64,000 bases of DNA from Bog-159 sp035308525 (GTDB lineage: Bacteria > Acidobacteriota > Terriglobia > Bryobacterales > Bryobacteraceae): assembly GCA_035308525.1 (NCBI GenBank), contig DATGGM010000171.1, positions 50,436 to 114,435 of the forward strand. Reading direction: 5' to 3'. The notes beneath the pieces are model-generated. The model saw only the letters and a program-made list of their open reading frames with translations. It had not been told where the DNA came from and made no database searches. Position numbers and translations under genes: made by a program. How positions within the stretch are numbered: the stretch's first letter is position 1; the number at the start of each line of letters is the position of its first letter. Positions 33,294-40,030 of the stretch are shown piece by piece.

Positions 33294-34264
33294 CTGCGAC
33301 AGAAGTGATCTGGCCTAAGAAGACCCGTGAGCTGCGGACCCTGCACCTTGATTCCACGATTTGGAACGAGTTCAAGTTTCGGGATGGCGATATTATCATC
33401 TCGACTTACGGCAAGTCCGGCACAACCTGGATGCAGCAGATCATTTCACAGATGCTTTTCGCGGGCGATACCGAGATGGACACGCAGGCCATGTCTCCCT
33501 GGGTCGACTATGTGATTCCTCCGAAAGAGGTGAAACTCGCCGCCCTGGAGGCGCAGACGCACCGCCGCTTCATGAAGACGCATCTGCCGGTGGACGCCCT
33601 GGTGTACTCGCCGCGGGCCAGATACATTTACATCGGACGCGACGGACGCGATGTCTTGTGGAGTTTCTACAACCACCATTCGGCGGGCACCGAGGCCATG
33701 TACAACGGGCTGAATAACAGGCCCGGCCGGGTTGGCCCTCCACTGGAGCCGCCGCCGGCCGACATTCGCGAATACTGGCGCGCCTGGTTCGAACGGGAAG
33801 GATACCCGTATTGGCCGTTCTGGGAGAATATTCGCGGTTGGTGGGCCATCCGCCATCTCCCCAATGTTCTGATGGTGCACTTCGACGTTCTGCGCAGGGA
33901 GTTGCCCCAACAGATGCGGCGCATCGCCCGATTTCTGGATATCCCCGTCGACGAGGCTAAGTGGGACGTCATCGTCGAGCACTGCACTTTCGAATGGATG
34001 CGGGAGCACGGCGAAAAAATCGTTCCCTTGCGCGGAGCGCTTTGGGTGGGCGGAACGAAAACCTTCATCAACAAGGGCACCAGCGGACGGTGGCGAGACA
34101 CTCTGACCGCGGCGGAATCGGCTGAATATGATGCCAGGGCCGTGGCCGAATTAGGGCCTGAGTGCGCGCGCTGGCTGGCGTCCGGCGAGGGCTTTACTGG
34201 CGGCGATGATGACGCGGCTGATGCCGAAAAGACAAATCGCCGCGCCGGGCACAAGGGTAATTAG
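33290..34264 (+). CDS. PAPS-dependent sulfotransferase
   Basis: Cytosolic-type sulfotransferases transfer sulfate from 3'-phosphoadenosine 5'-phosphosulfate (PAPS) to hydroxyl or amine groups. The 324-residue product has the 5'-phosphosulfate loop ISTYGKSGTTWMQQI, the catalytic His in RRFMKTHLPVD, and the 3'-phosphate binding segment RYIYIGRDGRDVLWSFYNHH. The late GTSGRWRDTL matches the GxxGxWK/R loop closing the PAPS site. No membrane segment is present. It is translationally coupled to the hydrolase. PAPS-dependent sulfation inside the cell and PAPS-independent transfer outside (ASST) in one operon is unusual. Confidence 0.9.
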   Translation: MTATEVIWPKKTRELRTLHLDSTIWNEFKFRDGDIIISTYGKSGTTWMQQIISQMLFAGDTEMDTQAMSPWVDYVIPPKEVKLAALEAQTHRRFMKTHLPVDALVYSPRARYIYIGRDGRDVLWSFYNHHSAGTEAMYNGLNNRPGRVGPPLEPPPADIREYWRAWFEREGYPYWPFWENIRGWWAIRHLPNVLMVHFDVLRRELPQQMRRIARFLDIPVDEAKWDVIVEHCTFEWMREHGEKIVPLRGALWVGGTKTFINKGTSGRWRDTLTAAESAEYDARAVAELGPECARWLASGEGFTGGDDDAADAEKTNRRAGHKGN

Positions 34265-34366
34265 TCCTCCCCCACATGGGCCAAACGACAACCCGCACAA
34301 GAACAGGCCAACCAGCAACAGGCCAAGATTGAAGACTGCTCCAAAAATTCGCTTGCCGTTACGCAT
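34151..34366 (-). CDS. Small two-helix membrane protein (doubtful)
   Basis: From the ATG at 34366 the frame encodes about 71 residues with two hydrophobic segments (AVFNLGLLLVGLFLCGLSF and LITLVPGAAICLFGISRVII) and basic ends. It overlaps the end of the sulfotransferase gene in antisense by about 114 bp, so it could be a shadow. The clean membrane-protein pattern and the part outside the overlap argue for a real gene. Confidence 0.35.
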   Translation of the reverse strand: MRNGKRIFGAVFNLGLLLVGLFLCGLSFGPCGGGLITLVPGAAICLFGISRVIIAASKALAGRQPARALRP

Positions 34367-34447
34367 GGTCAACAGAATATTCTACGCTACTTCAAGTAAT
34401 GACGGCCATGACGAGCCTCCCAAGACTATGCTCGCGCCTGGCCTGCC

Positions 34448-35515
34448 TCACCGCCCCTCTGACACCCCCAGATAATTCCCATACCCCACGATAGCCGTCG
34501 ACGAAACCAGCACAAACAAACTCAGCGTCACCAGCCACCTGGTGCGCGTGCCCACCCCCTTCCATTCCCGCAGCGCGATGCCCCACAGCGTGCTGAATAT
34601 GATGATGCTGGCCATGTGCAGCGTCCAGCTCGAAAACCGGAACGCACCCATCTGCGTCTCGCCCATGGTGTAAAAGAAAAACTGCATGTACCAGGTGGTC
34701 CCCGCCAGCGCGCAAAAGAGATAGTTAGGCAGCATGGGCGCCGCGGCGCGCCGCGTCTCGAAGTATTGATGGCCCGTCCGGTTGCGGAGGTTCAGAATCA
34801 GGCACCAGATGAAATTGGTGGTGAAACCTCCCACCAGCACCACCACCAGCACCGGCAGACCCTGCCACAGCGTCGGCGTCCCGTGCCGCAGCGTGATCTG
34901 CTTGATGGGATCGCCTGCCGCCAGCCCGTAGGCGAAACACGCGCTCATGATGCCGGAGAAGGTGGCCACCAGCAGGCCGCGTTTCAAACTGAACTCCTTG
35001 ATGGCCGCGCGCTTCTGCTCCTCGGAAAGCTCGCGCTCCTTGGACACTCCCGCCGCACCCGCAAACACGATCCCTAACAGGCACACTGCCACACCGCACA
35101 GGATCACCTGCCCCGAATGCGTGCCCAGCACCTGGCCGGCGAACTGGCCGCGGAAGATCGGCGGCAGCAGGGTGCCGAAGGCCGCCGTGTATCCCAACAC
35201 CATTGCCATGCCCAGCGACATACCCAGGTAGCGCATGGTCAGGCCGAAGGTGAGACCGCCCAGTCCCCACAGCACGCCGAAGACGTAGGCCCAGAACAGG
35301 CTGCTGCCGGGGGCCTCGCGCAGGACGCCCGGCAGATCGCTGGTCATGGTCAGGGCCAGGATCCATGGCGCGAAGATCCAGCTGAACATGCCGCCCGCCA
35401 GCCAGTACGTCTCCCACGCCCAGCCTTTCACGCCCCGGAACCCCAGGTAGAAGCTGGCTGAAGCCAGTCCCCCCAGCCAATGGAAGAATACGCCGAGTAT
35501 GGGATTCGGGGACAT
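34448..35515 (-). CDS. rhaT: L-rhamnose/proton symporter RhaT
   Basis: The product is 355 residues from the ATG at 35515, close to the 344 of E. coli RhaT; an in-frame extension to 35932 runs antisense to the rhomboid gene and was rejected. About ten membrane helices are visible. The N-terminal signature GVFFHWLGGLASASFYLGF, then GVKGWAWETYWLAGGMFSW, is distinctive of RhaT. The protein imports L-rhamnose with a proton. No rhamnose catabolic genes (rhaA, rhaB, rhaD) or regulator are adjacent; the gene is alone and divergent from the rhomboid gene. A TACACT hexamer lies 8 nt before the ATG. Confidence 0.9.
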   Translation of the reverse strand: MSPNPILGVFFHWLGGLASASFYLGFRGVKGWAWETYWLAGGMFSWIFAPWILALTMTSDLPGVLREAPGSSLFWAYVFGVLWGLGGLTFGLTMRYLGMSLGMAMVLGYTAAFGTLLPPIFRGQFAGQVLGTHSGQVILCGVAVCLLGIVFAGAAGVSKERELSEEQKRAAIKEFSLKRGLLVATFSGIMSACFAYGLAAGDPIKQITLRHGTPTLWQGLPVLVVVLVGGFTTNFIWCLILNLRNRTGHQYFETRRAAAPMLPNYLFCALAGTTWYMQFFFYTMGETQMGAFRFSSWTLHMASIIIFSTLWGIALREWKGVGTRTRWLVTLSLFVLVSSTAIVGYGNYLGVSEGR

Positions 35516-35523
35516 AAGCTCGC

Positions 35524-35529
35524 AGTGTA
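35524..35529 (-). promoter_or_regulatory. -10-like hexamer, rhaT
   Basis: TACACT lies 8 nt before the rhaT ATG with no ribosome binding site between. Confidence 0.35.
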
Positions 35530-35558
35530 GCAGGCGGGGCCGGCCGGCAAGTCCACAG

Positions 35559-35564
35559 TACAAT
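35559..35564 (+). promoter_or_regulatory. -10-like hexamer, rhomboid gene
   Basis: TACAAT lies 8 nt before the ATG at 35573, again with no Shine-Dalgarno sequence. It faces the rhaT hexamer within a 57-bp divergent gap. Confidence 0.4.
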
Positions 35565-35572
35565 GAGATTTC

Positions 35573-36409
35573 ATGGATCAGCGCCGCATGTGCCCGCATT
35601 GCCGGGCCTTCATCACTTCGAAGGACAAGGTCTGTCCTTACTGCCACGAACGAATCGGTCCGCGCGCCATCGATGTGCGCGAACCCGGCGCAATTCTGGG
35701 CGGCTTCATTCCGCACGCCCGGTTCATCACGATGATTATCCTGGTGATCAACTTCGGGCTGTATCTGGCAACCGTGGTCTTCACCCAGAATGCCGGGCTC
35801 AACGGTGGTTTTCTGAGCCCGGACCCGCGCATCCTGATCGCATTCGGCGCCAAGTACCGCGCCTACATCCTGGGCGGCGGAGAGTGGTGGCGCCTGGTGA
35901 CCGCCGGTTTTCTGCACGGCGGCCTGCTGCACATAGGCATGAATTCGTGGGCCCTGTTCGACTTGGGCGCCCAGGTTGAGGAGATTTACGGCGGCAGCCG
36001 CCTGATCGTGATTTACTTCCTGGCGACCGTTTTCGGATTCGGACTCAGCACGTTCTGGACGCCGGCGTTATCGGTGGGGGCCTCCGCCGGCATCATGGGG
36101 CTGATCGGGGCCATGATCGCGCTGGGTGTCCACAACCGCAGTTCGGGGGTGCCCTCCAACCACGGAATGTACGTCCGCTGGGCTGTTTATATGCTGATCT
36201 TTGGTTTCCTTCCAGGCCTGAACATCGACAATGCCGCGCATATCGGCGGCTTGGCAGCCGGATTCGGAGCGGCCTATCTGGCGGGCACTCCGCGGCTGGG
36301 AACATCCCCAAGGGAGGTACTGTGGCGGGGGGCGGCGGCCGCCTGCGTGGTCATGACCGCTGCCAGTTTCCTAATGATGTACTTGTGGTTTACCCGCAAC
36401 GTCCAATAG
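35573..36409 (+). CDS. Rhomboid-family intramembrane serine protease with zinc ribbon
   Basis: The 278-residue product starts with a zinc-ribbon-like pair, CPHC (residues 7-10) and CPYC (21-24), and then has about six to seven membrane helices. Rhomboid hallmarks are all present: WRLVTAGFLHGGLLHIGMN in the L1/helix 2 region, the catalytic Ser in SVGASAGIMG, and the catalytic His in NAAHIGGLAAGF. The Ser-His dyad is intact, so the protein should cleave single-pass membrane substrates. The zinc ribbon is probably cytoplasmic and may recruit substrates. A small Lys-rich secreted protein gene follows after about 10 bp. Confidence 0.92.
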   Translation: MDQRRMCPHCRAFITSKDKVCPYCHERIGPRAIDVREPGAILGGFIPHARFITMIILVINFGLYLATVVFTQNAGLNGGFLSPDPRILIAFGAKYRAYILGGGEWWRLVTAGFLHGGLLHIGMNSWALFDLGAQVEEIYGGSRLIVIYFLATVFGFGLSTFWTPALSVGASAGIMGLIGAMIALGVHNRSSGVPSNHGMYVRWAVYMLIFGFLPGLNIDNAAHIGGLAAGFGAAYLAGTPRLGTSPREVLWRGAAAACVVMTAASFLMMYLWFTRNVQ

Positions 36410-36412
36410 AAT
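36407..36412 (+). promoter_or_regulatory. -10-like hexamer, Lys-rich small protein gene
   Basis: TAGAAT overlaps the rhomboid stop codon region and ends 7 nt before the ATG at 36420 (4 nt before a GTG at 36417). Confidence 0.35.
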
Positions 36413-36419
36413 ATAGGTG

Positions 36420-36626
36420 ATGCGACTCCGATTGGTGCTACCGGCCTTGATGATCGGCACGGGCATGTTGCTGTCCGTGCAGACGCCGGCCCTGGCCAAG
36501 ACCAGCTACAAACAACATAAGATAAAGAAATATAAGGCTTCCCGCCACTTCAAGAACAAGCAATACAAGGACAAACGGTTCAAAACCCCCAAGGTCGGGA
36601 AGCACACGGCGCCCAAGCACGTCTAA
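36420..36626 (+). CDS. Small secreted Lys-rich protein
   Basis: The 68-residue product has a clear signal peptide (RLVLPALMIGTGMLLSVQTPALA). The mature peptide of about 42 residues is extremely basic (KTSYKQHKIKKYKASRHFKN, then KQYKDKRFKTPKVGKHTAPK). Lys, His and Tyr dominate, so it probably binds acidic polymers such as nucleic acid, exopolysaccharide or lipopolysaccharide. I do not recognise a family. A GTG at 36417 directly before the ATG is an alternative start. It converges with the alcohol dehydrogenase gene. Confidence 0.6.
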   Translation: MRLRLVLPALMIGTGMLLSVQTPALAKTSYKQHKIKKYKASRHFKNKQYKDKRFKTPKVGKHTAPKHV

Positions 36627-36638
36627 CAGGCTTGCGGG

Positions 36639-37655
36639 CTAGAATACCACCACGGCCCGTCCTAGAATATCCCCCTGCCGCATCTTTTCGAGCAGCGCCG
36701 GCGCTTCGCCGATAGCGTGCCGCTCGATGTGAGCCTGCCCTACCCCCTCTTGCGCCAGCCGGAATACCTCGTCTAGATCCGCGCGCGTACCCAGAAAGCT
36801 GCCGCGAATCGAGATGCCCTTCAGCACCGTGTCCACGATAGGCAGCTCGTATTGAGCGGATGACAACCCCGACGTAATCAGGGTGCCGGTGCGTTTGAGC
36901 GAACGGAAAGCCTGCTCGATGGCCACCGGCGAGCCGGTGAGCACGATGGCGGCATCCGCGCCGCCCCACTGCTTCTGCAGCGTGCGGCCTGCGCTGTCGG
37001 CGGGCAGCGCCAGGTCCGCGCCCAGCGCGCGGGCCATCTCCAGCTTGGCTTCCGAGACATCCACCGCGGCCACCCGCAGCCCCAGGTGCCGCGCGTACTG
37101 TATGGCCAGATGGCCCAGCCCGCCCATGCCGAACAGCGCCACCGAGTCGCCCCGCCGCAGGCCGGATTCCCGCAGGGCGCCGAAGGCCGTCCAACCCGCG
37201 CAGCATAGCGGTGCGGCGGCCTCCGCGGATAGAGACTCCGGCACGTGGAACAACAGCGGCGCGGGCGCCACCACGTAACCCGCCAGCGCGCCGTTCACCG
37301 TGTAGCCGAAATTGAGCTGCCGCGGACAGAAGCGCTCGCCGCCCGCACGGCAAAGCGCGCACGCGCCGCACGTGGACGCCAGAAAGGTGATGCCCGCGCG
37401 ATCGCCCGCCGCCCATCCGCCGACGCCGGCCCCCGTTTCCACGATCCGGCCGATGCCCTCATGCCCCAGCGTGAGCGGCGCCAGCGGCAGTTTCTGAAGC
37501 GAAGCCACGAACAGGTCGGAATGGCACAGCCCGCAGGCTTCCATGCGGATGAGCACTTCGCCGGTGCCCGGCGCGGCAACCGGAACGGAGCCTACCGTAA
37601 TCGCCGCGCCCGGTGCGCGCAGCAGGACCGCTTCGGTATTTGCCGGATAGCTCAC
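36639..37655 (-). CDS. Zinc-dependent alcohol dehydrogenase (MDR family, AdhP-like)
   Basis: The 338-residue product is a complete medium-chain dehydrogenase. The catalytic zinc ligands are Cys in MEACGLCHSDL and His-Glu in LTLGHEGIGRIV, with a later Cys in APLCCAGWTAF. The structural zinc cysteines lie in STCGACALCRAGGERFCP. The NAD(P)-binding motif is FGMGGLGHLAIQYA. Such enzymes oxidise primary alcohols or reduce aldehydes. The GTG start overlaps the stop of the upstream persulfide dioxygenase-rhodanese gene by four bases (GTGA). That coupling suggests a shared role, perhaps in thiol or aldehyde detoxification. Confidence 0.92.
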   Translation of the reverse strand: MSYPANTEAVLLRAPGAAITVGSVPVAAPGTGEVLIRMEACGLCHSDLFVASLQKLPLAPLTLGHEGIGRIVETGAGVGGWAAGDRAGITFLASTCGACALCRAGGERFCPRQLNFGYTVNGALAGYVVAPAPLLFHVPESLSAEAAAPLCCAGWTAFGALRESGLRRGDSVALFGMGGLGHLAIQYARHLGLRVAAVDVSEAKLEMARALGADLALPADSAGRTLQKQWGGADAAIVLTGSPVAIEQAFRSLKRTGTLITSGLSSAQYELPIVDTVLKGISIRGSFLGTRADLDEVFRLAQEGVGQAHIERHAIGEAPALLEKMRQGDILGRAVVVF

Positions 37656-39037
37656 ACAGCTACGACATCATGCGCCACCGGCAGGTCCGCGGCTTTCCAC
37701 GCGTCGAAACCGCCGGTCACATTCGCCACCTGGCGGAAGCCGGCGCGCAGCAACAAACTGGAGGCGATGGCACTGCGATAGCCGCTCTTGCAATGGACCG
37801 CGACGGGGCGGGCCCGGTCCAGGTTATCCATCAATTTGGGCGCCTGGTTCAGTGGCAGCAGTTGCGCGCCTTCCACGTGGCCCTCCTCCCACTCGTTCTC
37901 CCGGCGCACGTCCGCCACCTGCCAGCCGTCTTTTTCACTCAGCAGTCGGTCCAGGTCCTGCACGGTAATCTGCTGCAGTTCTTCCACGTCTTCGCGCGGC
38001 CAGCCTTCGATGCCGCCCTCCAGGTAACCCACCACGCGCTCGATACCCACACGCGCCAGGCGCATGCGGGATTCCGCGCCGCGGTCCGCATCCTCGGCCA
38101 CCAGGATCAGGTCGGATTCCAGACCCAATAGCGCCCCGGACCACGCCGCAAATTGCCCGGATAACGGGATGTTCACCGAGCCGGGCACGTGTCCCGCGCC
38201 GAATTGAGTGTCCGGCCGGGTATCCAGCACGATGGCGCCTGCCTTCTGCAAACGCCGCACCGCCTCCGCATCCAGCGGAGCCATAGGCGCCATCCCGGCC
38301 AGCGGCGCGGCGCCTGTGCGGTTGATCTCGGCGTCGGCCGCGAAGTAGGCCGGCCGGTCGGGCAGCGCGTCCGTGATCAGGTGCACGAACTCGTCACGGC
38401 TGCGCGCCTGCAAGGCATAGTTCCGCACGCGCTGCTCGCCGATCGTGGAAGACTTCTCAGAACCGATCTGCCGTCCGCACAGCGAGCCCGCGCCGTGCGC
38501 CGGGTATACCAGCACTGCATCCCCCAGCTTCATCAGCTTCTGATGCAGGCTGTCGTAAAGCAGGCCCGCGAGCTGCTGCGGCGTGTGACCGGGCGAGAGA
38601 TCCGGCCGCCCTACGTCCCCGATGAACAGCGTGTCGCCGGTGAGCACCGCAAACGGCTCGGACGACCGTTCCGCGTCCGTCACCAGCACGCACAGGCTTT
38701 CGAGCGTGTGGCCGGGCGTCTCCAGGAACTGCAAGCGGCACTCCCCGAAGCGGACTTCGTCGCCCTGCTTCACCGCCACGTGCGGAAACTGCGCGCCTGC
38801 ATGCGCGCCCAGGTAGATCTGCGCGCCCGTGCGCGCCGCCAGTTCCTGGTGTCCGGAGACAAAATCGGCGTGCAGGTGCGTCTCGATCACGTGCGCGATG
38901 CGCAGCCCGTTCTTGCGAGCTTCCTCCAGATAGATTTCGACGTCGCGCTGCGGGTCGATCACGGCCGCCACGCCTTCCGAGCCGATCATGTACGAAGCGT
39001 GCGCCAGGCAGCCGAGATAGAACTGTTCGAAATACAT
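37652..39037 (-). CDS. Persulfide dioxygenase-like metallo-beta-lactamase fused to two rhodanese domains
   Basis: The 461-residue fusion has an ETHE1-type metallo-beta-lactamase domain (about 1-245). Its metal motif is ETHLHADFVSGH, followed by ETPGHTLES, LTGDTLFIGDVGR and YPAHGAGSLCG. ETHE1-like enzymes oxidise glutathione persulfide to sulfite. The first rhodanese domain (about 255-355) lacks the active Cys: the loop reads VAEDADRGAES. The second (about 365-455) keeps it in VAVHCKSGYRSAIASSLLL. Two rhodanese domains with one active loop is a known layout. GGGAGG precedes the ATG. It heads an operon with the alcohol dehydrogenase. Confidence 0.92.
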   Translation of the reverse strand: MYFEQFYLGCLAHASYMIGSEGVAAVIDPQRDVEIYLEEARKNGLRIAHVIETHLHADFVSGHQELAARTGAQIYLGAHAGAQFPHVAVKQGDEVRFGECRLQFLETPGHTLESLCVLVTDAERSSEPFAVLTGDTLFIGDVGRPDLSPGHTPQQLAGLLYDSLHQKLMKLGDAVLVYPAHGAGSLCGRQIGSEKSSTIGEQRVRNYALQARSRDEFVHLITDALPDRPAYFAADAEINRTGAAPLAGMAPMAPLDAEAVRRLQKAGAIVLDTRPDTQFGAGHVPGSVNIPLSGQFAAWSGALLGLESDLILVAEDADRGAESRMRLARVGIERVVGYLEGGIEGWPREDVEELQQITVQDLDRLLSEKDGWQVADVRRENEWEEGHVEGAQLLPLNQAPKLMDNLDRARPVAVHCKSGYRSAIASSLLLRAGFRQVANVTGGFDAWKAADLPVAHDVVAV

Positions 39038-39079
39038 GGAAGGCCTCCCAGGCCGTTGCCCCGATATTATACCGCCGCC

Positions 39080-40015
39080 TTACCGCGGCAGGCAGCCGTT
39101 GAAATACTGCCGCCGCGACGATACCGCCGAAAGGTCGTGGTAGACGAACGCGCCCCTGGCGAAGTAGTGCCCCACTAATGCTCTGCGAGTCAAACGAAGG
39201 TCGCGCCGCTGCGATCCGCCATGCAGCAGATTGGCGTGCCAGATGAGCACATCGCCCTTGCGCGCCTGAAAGCGTCGCGCCTGCAACCCGCTCTCCGCGA
39301 TCAGCTTCTGCACGTGCGGCTCGTAGCGCGCGCGATACGACTGATAGCCCTCTTTCCCCATGTCTTCGGCGGAGATCCCCAGATCGCGGCTGAACACGTA
39401 CGGCAGCCGGTGGCTTCCCGGATAGTATTCCAAGGGGCCCGCTTCCGGCTGGATATCTTCAAAGGCAATCCACGCCGCCGCCAGGTAACCCAGGGGATAC
39501 GTCGTCATGTGAATCGAGTCCGAATGCGCGGACTGCTGGCTTCCTTTGTGCGAACCGATGGTCTGCAGGAGCCGCGCGGGATGGCCCAGCAGGCGATGCA
39601 GCCATTGCATCAGCCCCGTATACTTCACCACGCGGCAGAACTGACGCACGCGCTGGTGGGGATTCGAGGAGCGGCCCGGTAGCTGATCTGCATCGCCGGC
39701 CGGCTCCGGCGGCAGCGTAATGGCGCCGCGCTGTATGGCCGCCTCATAAGCCTGCCAGGCGGCATCCAGCAGCGATTCGGGAATCAGCTTGGGCAGGATG
39801 ACGTACCCGCTCTCGGCCCACTGACGGCAGAGCGCGGCCTGGTTGGCGGGCAACCCGTCAAGCCGCCGGGACCAATCGTCGCGATCGAGCCACGGCCGCG
39901 GACCGGAGTCCGGAAAATACTCGGCGCGGTAGGCCGGCAGCCGGGAAAAATCCACCGGCAGCTCGGCGATACGCGGTCCGGAAAGGACCCGCAGGATGGA
40001 GTCCACCAGCGACAT
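39080..40015 (-). CDS. Phytanoyl-CoA dioxygenase (PhyH)-family Fe(II)/2-oxoglutarate oxygenase
   Basis: The 311-residue product has the double-stranded beta-helix of PhyH enzymes. The metal-binding His and Asp are in SQQSAHSDSIHM (HxD), and the distal His is in WHANLLHGGSQR, where the Arg would bind 2-oxoglutarate. Between them, LEYYPGSHRLPY is a typical PhyH segment. Members hydroxylate lipids or small natural products. It is 15 bp downstream of the hexahaem TPR cytochrome gene, so they are probably cotranscribed, although a TATCCT hexamer 6 nt before its ATG could give a separate leaderless message. Confidence 0.87.
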   Translation of the reverse strand: MSLVDSILRVLSGPRIAELPVDFSRLPAYRAEYFPDSGPRPWLDRDDWSRRLDGLPANQAALCRQWAESGYVILPKLIPESLLDAAWQAYEAAIQRGAITLPPEPAGDADQLPGRSSNPHQRVRQFCRVVKYTGLMQWLHRLLGHPARLLQTIGSHKGSQQSAHSDSIHMTTYPLGYLAAAWIAFEDIQPEAGPLEYYPGSHRLPYVFSRDLGISAEDMGKEGYQSYRARYEPHVQKLIAESGLQARRFQARKGDVLIWHANLLHGGSQRRDLRLTRRALVGHYFARGAFVYHDLSAVSSRRQYFNGCLPR

Positions 40016-40021
40016 CTTCTG

Positions 40022-40027
40022 AGGATA
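40022..40027 (-). promoter_or_regulatory. -10-like hexamer, PhyH gene
   Basis: TATCCT lies 6 nt before the ATG at 40015, in the 15-bp gap after the cytochrome gene. Confidence 0.3.
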
Positions 40028-40030
40028 CCG

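Noticed and set aside
34448..35932. A 494-residue RhaT-like frame starting at 35932
   Set aside because: RhaT homology begins at the ATG at 35515; the extra part is antisense to the rhomboid gene.
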